NCBI GenBank assembly: GCA_013368315.1
Contig: JAACJM010000069.1
Coordinates: forward strand, 248,001-312,000
Source of the DNA: Tetrapyrgos nigripes
Taxonomy: Eukaryota; Basidiomycota; Agaricomycetes; Agaricales; Campanellaceae
Reading direction: 5' to 3'
Length of the DNA stretch: 64,000 nucleotides
Made by a program: the position numbers and the translations under genes. The notes beneath the pieces were generated by a model, which worked only from the letters and a program-made list of their open reading frames with translations, did not search any database and was not told the DNA's origin. Shown here piece by piece: positions 25,227-38,089 of this stretch (positions are counted from its first letter, which is position 1; the number at the start of each line of letters is the position of its first letter).

Positions 25227-25958
25227 ATTTGATAGCAATGAGCAACTTCGAGTTGATAAGAGAGTGAAGCAATTGGAAGCGTCAAGCGTTGATTAGAAAA
25301 CGAGAAGGAAGGAACGAGCCAACTCGGGCTGAGCTTGGAGAGGAAAGGAAGGAGGGGGGAAAGAGATGAGAAGCGGCAGAAGAATGTGCGTAGATTTAAA
25401 GGCCCAGAATATCAACCACCTTCCTTATTAGCACTAACTGAGGCCTCGGGACCCAATCGGGACCTGTGGTCAAGCTGTGAAAACTTCTCGGTCTCCTTTC
25501 TGGCCGTCTGGTGGTGGAATTATATTGCGTTGTATTGCTCGTCTTAGTGAGTACTTCTGAGTACCTTTTAACACTGGGATGCCTTGGGTTGACTGGGAGC
25601 GTCAGAAACTGGAATTTTGCTGGTTCCTGGAATTCCCAAGGATGAGACTATTTTTGGCCTGGATTCTGGGTGTGATGGCAACAGCTATTAGGAACAAATT
25701 CTGTATGTATGCATCGAGAACATGATGAGTGGATGATGAACAAGGTGCGCGAGGGTGAAAATGCAAGCCATCGGTGTAAGCATTGTCGTCAATGAGCATC
25801 ATTGATGAGATGTTGATTCAGACGTGAAACGGCATTCGCCGAACACCTCGACAAGTACTACATCACTGACATTCAAAGCTATCTGTACTACTACATCGAT
25901 ATCATGCAGCGGCGTAAACTAGTAGGATAGTTGTGCAACAACCGAAAAGTCCCCAGAC
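25227..25958. other. Intergenic between CBM19-like gene and P450
   Basis: No gene is recognised. The segment next to 25226 is purine-rich on the plus strand (25,330-25,385), hence pyrimidine-rich upstream of the CBM19-like start, as in many fungal promoters. Confidence 0.45.
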
Positions 25959-28546
25959 TTAAGCCACGGTGTTCTTGGTCAGGTGAAGTATGACAGGTAG
26001 CTGAGGCAGACTGCCAGTATCATTCACAACGACTGGAGTCGCAACAGCACCCATTTGCCAGGTAATCTCTTTATCTGCTGGGGTGAACTTGAAGGAGTCG
26101 ATAAGGATTGACATGACGACCTCTGCAATGTCATCAGGCTATCAGTTAACTAGACCATCGATGAAATGGACGTACTCATTTCCAACTGAGAGAACTTGAA
26201 GCCACTGTAATTAAAGAGTCAGAAAAGACACAGTCAGACCCGATAGAAATCCCATGCGCACATGCAAGACCGCCCGCCAGCATTAAAAGTCATCAAAGGT
26301 GAGTATACGCCCGGAATTTTCGCGTCTTGTACACTTTGTGGAAGGGGTTGGAGCCACCTTTCTGGTTTCCACTCGAGTGCGTCTTTGCCCCAAATATCCG
26401 GGTTCCGATTGCAGTTGAGGATAGAAATCATGATGTTGGTATTCTTTGGGATTGCGATTTCAGTCATCTGGGTGTTGTCCATGCCACGGATTGGTTTCGA
26501 AAGCGGAAGGATAGTGTCACGACGAGCACTACATCAACATCAATACGCGTGAAAAAGATTGCGATAGATGACAACTCACACTCGGAATAGAAGAGGGATA
26601 GGAGGAAACCTAGACAGGAGTCTTCAACATGGTAGGTGCATTAGAGAAAACATCTACTTACAAGCGTAGGGTTTCCCTGCAGACAGCATCCAAGTATGGC
26701 AGCGCTTCAAGGCTGTCATAGTCCGGATCACCGAGGGCTCGGGCTTCCGTCACCTCCTTGCGCAGTTTGTCTTGAACCTCCGGGTGAAGAGAAAGAAGGT
26801 ATATCATGCGAGTCATTGCGTTCTACATTACATTAGTCAGCTCGTGTTGTCGGATTAGCCTGGATCAAATAGGTACTCACAGAAGTGGTCTCCTGAGCAG
26901 CGAATATAAGGGTGCTGTCGAGGGGTCAGTTGACAACATTCTCTCCGAAGTTGGAGAAAGAAGAAAAAAAAACAGAACACCTACGACATCTGGATAGAAT
27001 AAAGGCCGTCAACACTGGTTTCAAGTGAGGGAGAGTAAACGCACCTGTCCAAGGATCTCCTTCTCATCCAGCTGATCATCTCCAGATACCTTGCTGTTCT
27101 CTTTCACTAATAAAAAAAGACGTTAGAAAACTACCACAAAATAGATACTGAAGACATACTTAGTACTTTCAAGATATCTGCACCCAATTCGCCAGTCTCA
27201 TTTGCAAACACTTTGTCCTCACTCTCCAGTTCCGCCTTCTTCTTATTGTAAATCTCCACGGATACTTCCCAAAGATAGTCGACTAGCTCCTGGATCCGGT
27301 GTATGTTGCTAGAAGGAATCAACCTGCATACGAGTCTTCTAAACGCGGGAGAACCAATCTTCACAGCCCATGGAATTATGTAGATGCGAAGTAACATGAG
27401 TCCATTGGCACGCTCGCTATTGCAGAAATGAGCATGAGACTTCAGAAGATAGACAACTGAATACATACACAAGCTCTTTAAAAGACGAGGTATATTTTTG
27501 AGCTGGAGTATCTTCTGTCAACGGGTCGAAGGAATGACCAAGACCTGAACGACCAATGAACTCGAGGGCGCTGCGGGACAGCCAATTCAACATGTCGATC
27601 TGGAAACGGTAAAAGGTCAGTATTGCATGCTGCGTGAGTTCGTTTTTGTACCTCTTGTGGACCAGACTGTAGCTTTGCCTTGAGGGTACTTTCGAGCTTT
27701 GCAGTTGTCAAATTTAGATTAGCGAGACGACAGGACAAAGGACATGGCGATGAGAAGCTCACTTGGTGGGCAATTTCGTAAAACGTAGGGACTGCGTTGG
27801 ATGTGAGCAAACGTTGAGCGATCGCAGGTGGAGAGAATGAACGTACGTATATTACGCATGTGCAATGTCGAAAACACTGGGTTGAGAACCTTTCGTTGTT
27901 TGCGATGATGATCTCCCAAGGTTGCGAGAAGGCCTTCACCAAAGGCGAGCTTATTGAACCTGCCGGGGAACCATAAACGTAGACTCTAAGCGGTACTGAG
28001 GTAAAAAAAGACAAATACGCACTCGAGGAAAGAAGTCGGCTCCTCAAAGATAGTCTGGTCCTAAAAAGAAAGACGATATGAGCGACTTGCAAATGCGGGA
28101 AGGTATCGAGATACCTTAACGAGAATATGGTGCAGTGCTTTAGTGTCGTAGACGTAGAGTCGTTTTTCCTTTACGGTGCGTCAGATGCATGAATGATCTT
28201 CACGGCAAACTCATACTTTCAAGAACGTATAGTAGCGGACGATGGCGCCGACTGAGAAGGTCAAGTCAGTAGAGGGGCTTCTAAGGATTCATTGGATACT
28301 TACATCTCTCCAGAAGCATTTCATGAAACTGCCATCCTTCACGAACATCGAAAAATTGCATCAAGTTCCCTGGGTAGCAAAAGAACGACGTCAGCGGATA
28401 GCCTCAGCAAGACCAATGGGCACACCTGTCCACCAAGATTTGGGCTCGGGGCCAGGAATATTGAGGAAGTGGGCAGTCCTTTGTCGTCGAAGAAGACACC
28501 AAAGGCTGATCGATGCGATAGAGGTGAAGAGAACCTGAAGATACAT
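25959..28546 (-). CDS. Cytochrome P450 monooxygenase
   Basis: This is a microsomal haem-thiolate oxygenase. The N-terminus (ATG at 28544-28546, MYLQVLFTSIASISLWCLLR) is a membrane anchor. The proline hinge NIPGPEPKSWWT follows, and an intron near 28,375-28,433 joins it to GNLMQFFDVREGWQFHEMLL. The C-helix region includes LGDHHRKQRKVLNPVFSTLH. ExxR appears as ETLR near 26,668. The PERF region reads EWKPERWL. The haem loop, completed across an intron near 26,208-26,262, is FNAGGRSCIGFKFSQLEM, which has the ligand Cys and the F..G.R.C.G pattern. The last exon ends LHLTKNTVA at 25959. There are at least ten short introns. It resembles large Agaricomycete CYP families; I do not assign a CYP number. 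A relative lies at the right end of the window. Confidence 0.92.
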
Positions 28547-30298
28547 GGGCGATGAGGGCTATGAAGGAGACACTCCATCTGGCCAGTATTTAAGGACTTG
28601 GTGTGCCCGTATTCAATGTACAGGTGACAGTCTGATGAAGTATGAAACAGCCTTTCACTGAAGGTAGTTTTACCGTCTCTCCTTGCTGAAAGCGTTGGGA
28701 CGGTTGAGAGAGGCTGTAAATACACGGGAATCCTCCGAAAGATATATCCGCTCAAGTGCAGGTGCCCTCTGAGCCATTTCGACACGCCCTTGAATCGTCC
28801 CGTCCAAAAAGACGACAAGAAGCCAGGTAATTTGGATGACGAGAACAGATTCTGGGTTAGAATAGCGTTCCGTTCATTATTGATTAAATATTGACATTCA
28901 TCGTATTCACGGTTTGTAGAGTACTTCAGGCTAGGATGACATTGGCCATAAGGATGATGGAGGAGGATGGACCAAGGATGGACGCTGAAAGGAAAGGTTC
29001 GGCAACGGCCTTCGGGCCGTTGCTCCTGTCACTATGGCGTGTAGCCAACATTCCGTTGTCAAACTACACCACCAATCTGCCACGAGCTCAATTCGAGATT
29101 TCAGCGGTGATGACACAAGGTTCTGGGCTCGAGGTCATTTTGACATCAAATGACGTCCATCCGATATGCTCGCGCCGGAATTAAAAATGCTCAAATGATA
29201 GCCCTATCCTCAAGACATCAAACAAGCCCTCGAACAGAGCTTTCGCAAGGCGTCAGTCCGTTAGCTCTGGGGTACCACCAATACACTTTGTGGGTATGTA
29301 CTGGATGACGAGGATTCCATTGCATCCTGCTCAATAAAAACCTGAAAATACACATTGCGGAGGGAACAGATATTTATTCACTACATACTGTACACCTGTA
29401 CTGTCTACTAAGGATTATACTTTTAACATTCAGAGAAGGCTAAGTATGAGAACAGCTATGTATAGTTGCAGTATGTGAAGAGACATGGACACCTGCTTTT
29501 TTTCACCCCATTGATGATAACCTGGTAGTAGATGAATCAGTTCAACAAAGATGTACCACAATTGAATAGACCTCACTGAGTTGAGCACCTGTGGTGAACA
29601 TCAGTGAACGACGAGCTACGAGAATATCAGTACAGGGGCTCAAGCAATGGGCCACTCACATCTGAGGTCTTGCGCCACGGTAAATGGAAAAGAAACAGAG
29701 CGACGATTTCTGCAGCAAACAATCAGGAGAGTTGTCCTCGAAACAGTAAAGAGGCGCACACCTTTTTCCTGACAAATCCGACAAAAACTATCACTGCGCA
29801 GATACCACTGAAGCCCTTCTCATAGACTGGAACGAGGACTTAAGTGTTCCTCAAAGGAGTGTGGAATTGGCTGCTGTATCAGCGAGGAAGGTGTGGTCAA
29901 GATATGGTTGAAGAATAACTTCAACTTGTGTTGACGTTGAAATATTTCAACCAACATGTGATCGCGAGTTGAGGGCAGGGCTTTTGAACTTGGCGAAAGC
30001 GAAGTACAGTGCTGAGAAAGAATGCTGAGAAAGAAGGGCCAAGGAAGAATGTCGTTAGTTGCTTTGGATTGAGCTCCAAAAGAGCCAGTTTGACAGCACG
30101 CGTCGAGGTGTATGCTTTCGAGGCCGGGCCAGGGTCTCATGACTACCTCTTTCCCACCTCGCTGGCGGAAGAGTTCGTATCAAGCTCATTCTTACGTCTG
30201 CTTGTCACTTTCAAGAAATATCGCTTCGTTACTCAGTCGCGGCTGTCAAATTTGCATTTTTTCAAGTTGGTGGTGTAGTACTCTTCGCCTGGTACCTG
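28547..30298. other. Intergenic with a strong hairpin
   Basis: No protein gene is supported in these 1.75 kb. A 9-bp perfect stem with a TTCG tetraloop (GCAACGGCC-TTCG-GGCCGTTGC) lies at 29002-29023. The divergent P450 and kinase-fusion genes share this as their upstream region. Confidence 0.45.
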
Positions 30299-33200
30299 AT
30301 GCCGGAGAGCTATACAATTAGTGCAGATGCAATAGCTGCCCAACTTGAGCGGATATTGGACGATAGGACGGAATATCGGAAGTTGCTGGAAAAACGAGGT
30401 CAGCTTGCTCAGTCTTTACTTGACCTCTTCCAAACGGTACGTTTCTTGTGCACTCAACCAGCGGCTTCCAGACCGTCTGAGATTATCAGCATATCTGCAG
30501 ATTTCTGATTACCCTAATGTCAGGGCACGCCTGCGTTCTAAGATATTAGCCGCTATGTTACGCCTGGCGAAAGAGTCCGGTCTCTATCCAAAGATGTTTG
30601 CATTACACGGAATCCAAACACTGGGCGAATATCCTGTTGCATCTGGAGGATTTGGGGAGATATTTCGAGGCGACTTTGGAGGACAAGCTGCTTGTTTAAA
30701 AGTGATCAAGATCTATCGCGACTCTGATATTCGCAAGCTTCTGAATGTGCGTCCACGGAGATCTTTCGAATTCTACAAAGGATGCTAATTAAATTCTACT
30801 TGTGGAAGTCAGTTTTTTCTTCAAGAAGCCATCTTATGGCGTCAGCTTGACCATCCCAACGTCGTGCCATTTTTAGGACTATACTTTCTTGGTGATGACA
30901 ATCGAAGACTTTGTCTGTTGTCGCCGTGGATGGAGAATGGCAACGTCGTCCAATACTTAGAGGCTCACGCTGGGAGAAGCATTAACCGTGTTACTCTGGT
31001 AAGCCAGTCCTGCAGCCATCTGTATTGGCTTTTCACATCTTCTTCAATAGGCGTGTGATGTTGCCAATGGTCTGTCGTACCTCCATGAGATGAAGATAGT
31101 ACACGGTGACCTTAAAGGGGTATTTATGTCCGTGCTTTAGACTACATCCTTCTTAACTGAATTTTTGACAGGCAAACATCCTAATTACTGATGCTGCAAG
31201 AGCTGTAATTGCCGATTTCGGACTCTCTCGTGTGGCAGATTCAGAAGTCCTGAGATGGACATCGTTGTCTTCCGAAAGTCGTGTAGGAGGCACGGCGAGG
31301 TGGCTGGCGCCAGAGTGTCTACTCCAGGGGTGCTCTGCTACCTATGCCAGCGACGTGTATGCGTTCGGATGCGTGTGTTACGAGGTGCGCTTTGTCTCTA
31401 CTCGCGAAGACAGTCACAGTAACTTTTGCAGTTGTTCACAGGCCACATGCCGTTCTACCAACTCAGTCAGGACGCAGCAGTGATTCTACAGGTTGTGCAA
31501 GGCAAACGTCCCGCTTTACCCGAAGACGTGCAACTGAGTGAAGGAATATGGGCGATTGTCGAGGAATGCTGGTGCCAAGAAGCCTCACAACGTCCATTAG
31601 CTAGTGTATTACCTCGCCGTTTCCTTCTTGCTGGCGCACAGATAATGGCCCCTCCGAATCCTTGGGGTATTTTCCGTGCGAGATGGTGGTCGAATATCCA
31701 ACATCCCGAATTATGCTCCTCTGGATCCGACCTGGACGTGTTTCTGTTTGGGGGAGAAGCTATACTAGACAGTACCAGGAGGAGATATGTGACAGCACGA
31801 TCTTCCTTTGAAGGCTCGGGTGCAGATAATGCTTCGGCAGTATCCTCTGTTAACACTTGGTCTACGACTACCGATGACATTGGACTCTTTGACGCACAGG
31901 GGCAATCAAACTCGTCGTTACTCAAAACCCTCAAACAGACCTATCGAGAGATTGTTCGATTGGAAGCTATTTTGGGGTCTCTGGAGAAGGATACGGTTCC
32001 TGAAGGACCCCTGTCCGAGTACGCTCGATCAGAGATGGACGGAATAAGGTGGAAGGAATGGGTGCAGACGTATGAAAGGTGTGTAAACGCTCATAACAAT
32101 CAACATGCAGTTTCCATAACCCATGTTTAATAGTTTTCTGGATAACATGCAAAACCTCATGCTGCTAAGTGCCCTTCCTTCCCTCCCGAAAAGTATCCAA
32201 GTAATCCCCAGCAAATATAACGTACCTGGTCGGCTCTGGAAGGAAACACAACGTTTATATCAGCAACTCCATGCTCATTCACAAAAGTCTCCAGTTGGAT
32301 CAGAGTACCTTTACGGGTTTTTCTGTGACACCTACACTTTCTACACCAATGCCTTCGAAAATGATTTGCTGAGGTCTTTCCGAGACCATTGGATACAGGC
32401 GCTTTGCGACTTGTCTTATATTCGACTTACCAAGTTTCCTTATGGATTAGGGAGCGGTGGTGTCTTCGAGACAGAAGGACCAGTCGTTTTGCCCGCATCT
32501 GAGTGTGCTGCTTTTGGCAGCTCATGCGACAGTCTTGCCGATGATGATCCACAAATGTTGCCGTCTGTCTCCTCCACGGACGTATGGCGACGCATTGCCA
32601 AGGACTGGGTCTGTGCGGGCCTACAACTACATCCAAGCAATGGCCGACTGCATCACCAACTTGCGTTGATTTGTCGAGAAAATATGGCTGAAGAAGGCTT
32701 GCGACATGTGTATCATTTTTTGAAAAGGTCTGTCCTATACGTTCTTTGACGAATCCTTGGGATGTCACTCACACCCATATCTACATACTTATCTAGCATA
32801 TGTACACTTCACCCATATACACCAAGCCCAGAAGAACGCGGCACTTTACGTGACTTGTGTCACACCAAAATGTACTCGCACAGAGAGGCATCAGTCATCG
32901 ACTTGTTCATGGCTTTGCATATGATGCTTTACACCGGAATAAACCACGATGGAAAAGAGTCTCTTGAAGACTTGCTTACTCGTTTTATGGATCTACTTCG
33001 TACCCGTATCGCTGAAGAAGATTTGTCTGAGCAGGAGTGGACAATGATGGCGGTCATGAATACCATTGCTTTGTTGGGCCATGGACGACGGCATGGTAGT
33101 ACGAGATTATTCGGTCTGAAAGCCCCAATGATCTCCGGGCAAACTAGAAGGAGCGGTTTGCAGACTCCTGAGCTCGAGCGTGAAGAGAACAGGTCCCGGC

Positions 33201-33945
33201 CTCAGCTGACCTGGATTCATTGTCCCCAGGTTTGCCTAAGCTGGTGTCTGCGGTGTCTACGAGTAGTAGGGCATCATCTTCGGGGAGGTCATCCGTCACG
33301 GAAATGCCTGAGGGGCATGACATTGACTCCGACAAAGATACATCTCAGCCCAATGATCCCGATGGCTATTGGGACGGTATATACTTCCACCGAGCCTGCA
33401 CACTTTCCTTCAAGACCCTATCTCTTCTTCTTAACCGACTGCACGAGACCCTGCCACACAACTCAATAGAATCAATGATGCCCAATCCATACCTGGTCAT
33501 CATGGCAATGTTTTTAGCCAAATTCTTGGAGTGCACGACTCATTTGAATATTCTGGGGGATGGCCACGGTGTTGCTTGGGAGCAGCTCTCACGAATTGCA
33601 CCTGTGTTGGAAAAGAAACGAAGTCTTAAGAAGGAGCGTCAGATTACTTCTCCACCCCTGTTTGACTCTTCCCCACTCAAATCTGTTCTCCCAGAAGATT
33701 GGTGCCTGTTGGGCTTAGAATGGATTCATACGGATGTATATAAGAAGGATTTTTGGACGGGGAAACAATACACGGAGATGGGCAGATGGGAAGAGGTTAG
33801 ATTTTTGGATAACGAAACGGAGCTTGACATGGACGAGAAAGCCTTGAATAGTGAGAGGATGTCTGTTTTGAGCGCGAGGTGGGTCAGGTTGATTAGGTGT
33901 AGTAATCTTTTTGGGATGTTGCCTGGAACTCAGGCTGGGATGTAA
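30299..33945 (+). CDS. Protein kinase fused in frame to EST1/SMG-type domain
   Basis: The kinase half (residues about 80-345) has the Gly-rich loop ASGGFGEIFRGDF, the VAIK-type lysine in ACLKVIKIY, catalytic loop IVHGDLKGANIL (HGD for HRD, Asp kept), DFG in VIADFGLSRV, and APECL. It is split by introns at about 30437-30502, 30748-30812, 30999-31051, 31131-31171 and 31385-31432. The sixth exon runs without a stop from LFTGHMPF through the kinase tail (DLDVFLFGGE) into LKTLKQTYREIVRLEAIL, which begins the EST1-like half. Next come IPSKYNVPGRLWKE, SNGRLHHQLALICRENM, GLRHVYHFLK and LPEDWCLLGLEWIHTD, typical of EST1/SMG5-7 proteins acting in telomere maintenance or mRNA decay. The predicted length is about 1,050 residues. 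The alternative is two overlapping genes; an internal ATG at about 31,654 would be the only plausible second start. Confidence 0.75.
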
Positions 33946-34160
33946 TGCTTATGGTATCTTCTTATGCGGTGTACGCTTTGCACAGATTCCTCCAAGTTTT
34001 TCTACTTGTATTTGACTTCACCGCGTACAATAAGAGCTAGTCTTTGTGTAATGAAATCTGCACTCGCCGTCCATTATTCAAGAGATCTACAAGGTTTACT
34101 AGCATACTACATACAAGGTAGTCTATTATACCGATGTAATTTCTACGACCGACCGTCTTT

Positions 34161-35844
34161 TTACTTGCGCACAAAGAGCAACACAATCAAAATTGCTACC
34201 CCATTCAGCCCCAGCAACGCCCAAAACGAAGCTGCATACCCCACAAACTCATTCACATCTCCCGCTGTCAATTTTGAGTTGACACCTAATGTGATTGACG
34301 CAGCAACAGCGGGACCCAACGTCGCGCCAATCTCGTACGAAGTGTAAATAACCGCACTGACGACCCCTTCCTCTCCTTCCCTCGTACCGTCCATGACAAC
34401 GATAGTACATCCCACATAGGAAATACCCATTCCAAACATCCCGACAATCATAGCTGGAACGATATGGCTCCAATATTTGCTTTCCTCGTCCGCAAATGCG
34501 AAGAGAATAGACGCAACGGCCATAAACACGTGTCCAGAGATGAGGAGTACGGTTTTAGGGACCTTGGGTGCAAATATTCCCGTGAGATACGAGGTAGTTC
34601 CTACAGCAAGACCGAGCGGTATAGATCTCAAAGCGGCCGATAGTGTCGATATACCCCATAGACTCGTGAAGAGCTCAACCAATTGTACTTGGATGGCAAA
34701 GATCCACCCATAGGGGGTCAAACCATAGAAAAAGAGGGCTGTGAAATTTTTGTTGGTCCAAGTATTAGGTGGTACAGCCGGGTCTTTGACTATTCGCTCG
34801 ATGACGAAGAAGCTGGCGAAAGTAAAGATGGAAATGACAAGAGGAGCGATGACTGTGGCTGAGTTCCATCCAGACGTGCTGCCTTCAGAGATGGCAAAGA
34901 CGAACAGGATGAGACCGATCGTCAGTGAGGCGACACCTGGCCAGTCGAGACTTTTCTTTTGGGTTTTCTCCGTGGGCGAGGAGGCGCCAGGAAGGATAAT
35001 CCAAGAAATGGCTGAGAATGGGATGATAACTATGGCGAGCAGGTAAAATACTGAGACGGGGAGATCGCGAAGTTAGCTGAAGGCACCAACTTGCAATCAT
35101 TTCGAGATACTCACCCCAGCGCCATGACGCCTTGCTGGAAATGACTCCGCCCAGAACGAAGCCCAGGCAGTTCCCGATTGCACCTGCAGCACCATAAATG
35201 GCATAGGCCCTACTACGTCCCGCAGCGTCGGGGAATGAAGTCCTGATCATAGCGATAGCCGAAGGAATGTTCATCGCAGCGCCTATTCCTTGGACGGCTC
35301 GCAAGACGATGGCCATGATAGGGTTGACGCTGGCACCGATAGGAATGCTCATGAGACCGATCAAGAGCATTCCAACGACGAAGACGGGTTTCGGATGGAA
35401 CATGTCAGAGATTCGTCCAGAAATGAGCATGAAGGAGGCAAAGGTAAGGGTGTAGGCTGAAATAACCCATTGGATTGTGCCTTCTTTGAAATCGAGGTCT
35501 GCTTGTATCTGAAGAAACAAAGGAACTAAGTAAATAGCACTGTTAGTGGCGAGGAAACGACATACTGCGGGTAAAGCGATCATTGCTGCACAAGCATTGA
35601 AAATATCGAAAAACTGAGCGCAAGCCAACACAGTCAGGATGAGGCTTCTCCGTAGCGAAGAGAGCTGGTGCTCGTCCGCTTTCGCCACAGACTCTGAATC
35701 GGAAACCTCTTTAGTTTCATCGATTTTCTCGCAAAGGGTGGGCGTGGTACTGAGAGAAAGATCCTTGTGCTGTGCCTCGAGGTCCCCCAAGCACTGGTTG
35801 TTCTGAGTCACCGTAGACGACGCCGAGGACATTTCTGGTGACAT
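34161..35844 (-). CDS. MFS transporter, DHA2 (14-TM) type
   Basis: This is a plasma-membrane drug:H+ antiporter-2 family protein. The start is at 35844 (MSPEMSS) or the in-frame ATG five codons in. An acidic N-terminal tail of about 70 residues precedes TM1 (TVLACAQFFDIFNACAAMIA). A short intron, GTATGT...TTCAG near 35,512-35,563, joins LPA to QADLDFKEGTIQWVISAY. Motif A is ISGRISDMFHPKP. VLRAVQGIGAAMNIPSAIAM carries the conserved R and GxG of TM4. GFVLGGVISSKASWRW follows and a second intron is near 35,055-35,113. The C-terminal half is one exon of about 300 residues ending LLFVRK. It converges on the kinase-EST1 gene with 215 bp between stops. The substrate is unknown; its position 6 kb from the P450 invites an export role. 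Confidence 0.92.
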
Positions 35845-36052
35845 GTCTGAGAGTTACTGGGAACCGGAGAACTTGAGGGAATGAGGGCTTGGAATCTGCC
35901 ACAGAGTTTTTATATCATTGTTTTCAGCTGGTAACCGTATGTTGACTCGAGAAGTGGCTGAATCGTAGCGGGCTTGGTAAGAGCCTATTCCATTACAAAG
36001 GACTCGACTCAGATTCGAAGAGGGATCTTGGTGATTGTATTACACAGCCATG

Positions 36053-36135
36053 TTTGTCAGGGTTCCAAAGATCTTTGAGTGAGAAGATGAATATTCGCTA
36101 GCCGTTACAATGCTGAGTAACAATCTTGCTCGGAC
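36053..36135 (-). repeat. Dispersed repeat, copy 1
   Basis: The segment 'gtcagggttccaaagatctt' and about 60 bp beyond recur at 40866-40950 in the same orientation with a few changes and small indels. It is probably a relic of an unidentified mobile element. Confidence 0.7.
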
Positions 36136-38089
36136 GGAAGGCCTTGAGTTTCCTAGGCTTGTAGGATCAGAAGGAACACCGGATCCAAACAGAGCCAAAT
36201 ATGCCTCGCCGCAGAGATCGCGCCACATTAATATTCCACCACTCTTTGTGACGCGACAATCCTGTATCCAAGGCCCAAGTACAATGATCATGACTTTGCC
36301 ACATGTAAGTTTCTGATTGTCGTAGTTTCACCACTAGTCGCCAAGTACGCCCACGTACGCGTCGATATTGACAAACGTTCTGCCACTCTTATTCAAGAGA
36401 TCCAGTGTTCTGTAGAGACTTGTCCTGGAAGAATGCCTTCAAGACGTACATATCACTCACCGGTTCCATAAGCTTCCGACTTTGCGGCATGTGTTCTAGT
36501 AAAAGCTTGCACCTTTCCGTGTCTTTCCTTCAGAATCTGAGCAATACGTTGGCTGAATTGCGACTTGACAAAGACTCGGCCCACCCTGTAGCACCCGATC
36601 GACCTACATCAAACTCAGAGTCAGCATCACTCGCGTTCACTTTTGACCCGGTGCTGACTACTGTCGTCCACTTTTTTTTTAAATAGCTTTCCAGCTCTTC
36701 GCAGAAAACTTTGATCATAGATCTCCTTGACGAAAAACTGTCTACAATCTCCGACTTTCTGGAAGCTGGTGCAGACAGAACAAGCAACAAGTACAAGCGG
36801 CCGGCCTTCGGATCTCCTCGCTCAGCTTCATCTACATAACGAGACAGAAGAGGCAGAAGTCAACCTGAAGAACATGGACGTATCTCTCCAGAAGCACGCA
36901 GAAGAAATAAGCCAGGTTCCTTCATCAAATAGTTCTTTGGCATCTATGGCTTCAAATCCTCTAACAATCCAGAAATTACTATGCAAAAGGCCTTGAATAC
37001 CGCGTACAGTTACGGTAAACTTCGAAATGAGGCAGACGATCTTGAAGAGGAGGATAGTTATTTGGATCAGCAGTATCGCAATCGAGAGTGAGTTGGATTG
37101 TTTCGGAGTCGGTTAAGCCGTTAGCGTCCGTCGGTTGTGGTCAGCTCCGATTTTCCGGCTCCGTGCTAAATATAATTGCCACATATATAGTACATCTACG
37201 CAAATTTAAGGGTCAGAGCTCGTTGTCAGTCACTCTAGTGATGACTTCACCAGGGAAATGTGGGCCAACACTGTGCGCGTGGCATGATAACGAGGCCCGG
37301 CATACCAGCACAGTATGGGATTTGCCAACTGAATCTATCGAGCATAACTACACGCAGAAATGTCCTTTAAAAGGGCCTTGTAATGTTCTCCAGAAGAAAG
37401 AGAAGAAAGGTTGAATAATAGTTGGTGCAAGTGAATCTCTATTACTTTGCGGAATATCCAATATACCCTCTCCTTTCAGACAATAAAGGATAAACCAGTA
37501 TTTCCTTTGAACGATACCTCTACCATTGATTTAGGTTCAGATTCACCTGCACAAAAATTAAAACTTCGGTGCTATCATAGGAAGTTGGGGACTTGTCATT
37601 TTTACCTTGATTATTTCGGTTCTATTTCGGGCGTATGGTGGCTACGGATAAAACTTTGGAATAAGCGAAGTTAAGAAGAGCTCCAGGCCAGGTTCACGAA
37701 CCTTTGTTGTACAAAGCTAGGGCTGCACGCCGTGCCTGTATATATAGCTCTGCCAGGTACAGTTGTACAGGTATCGTCCCCCTACCGTCGGTGATCGCAA
37801 GTGCGTCTCGTACGGTACAAGTCACAGTGTAACCACTACTCTCTGGCAAGAACAGGACGCCCTTCTAAAGTAAATACAGCACATTGACACAGAGATGTGA
37901 AGTTAAGCTGGTCCAGACCGAAACCTGAGAGATTTAGAAGCTGATCTAGATCTCTATGTAGAATATCGATGTGAGGGTATGCGTGTACCGGGGTCAATTG
38001 AGCGAGTCATGCTGTCTGTGTTTTATGAAGTCCCCACTAGAGTGACTGACAACGGACTCTGACCCTTAAACTTACGTAGATGTACTATA

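Noticed and set aside
28339..28818. 159-codon minus frame as an independent protein
   Set aside because: It overlaps the first exons of the P450 in another frame. The P450 reading has the membrane anchor and the proline hinge.
37074..37095. GTGAGT at 37087 as an intron donor, making the 2.4-kb insert an intron
   Set aside because: No acceptor near 39,467 keeps frame, while removing the element with one CAGCAG copy restores the frame exactly.
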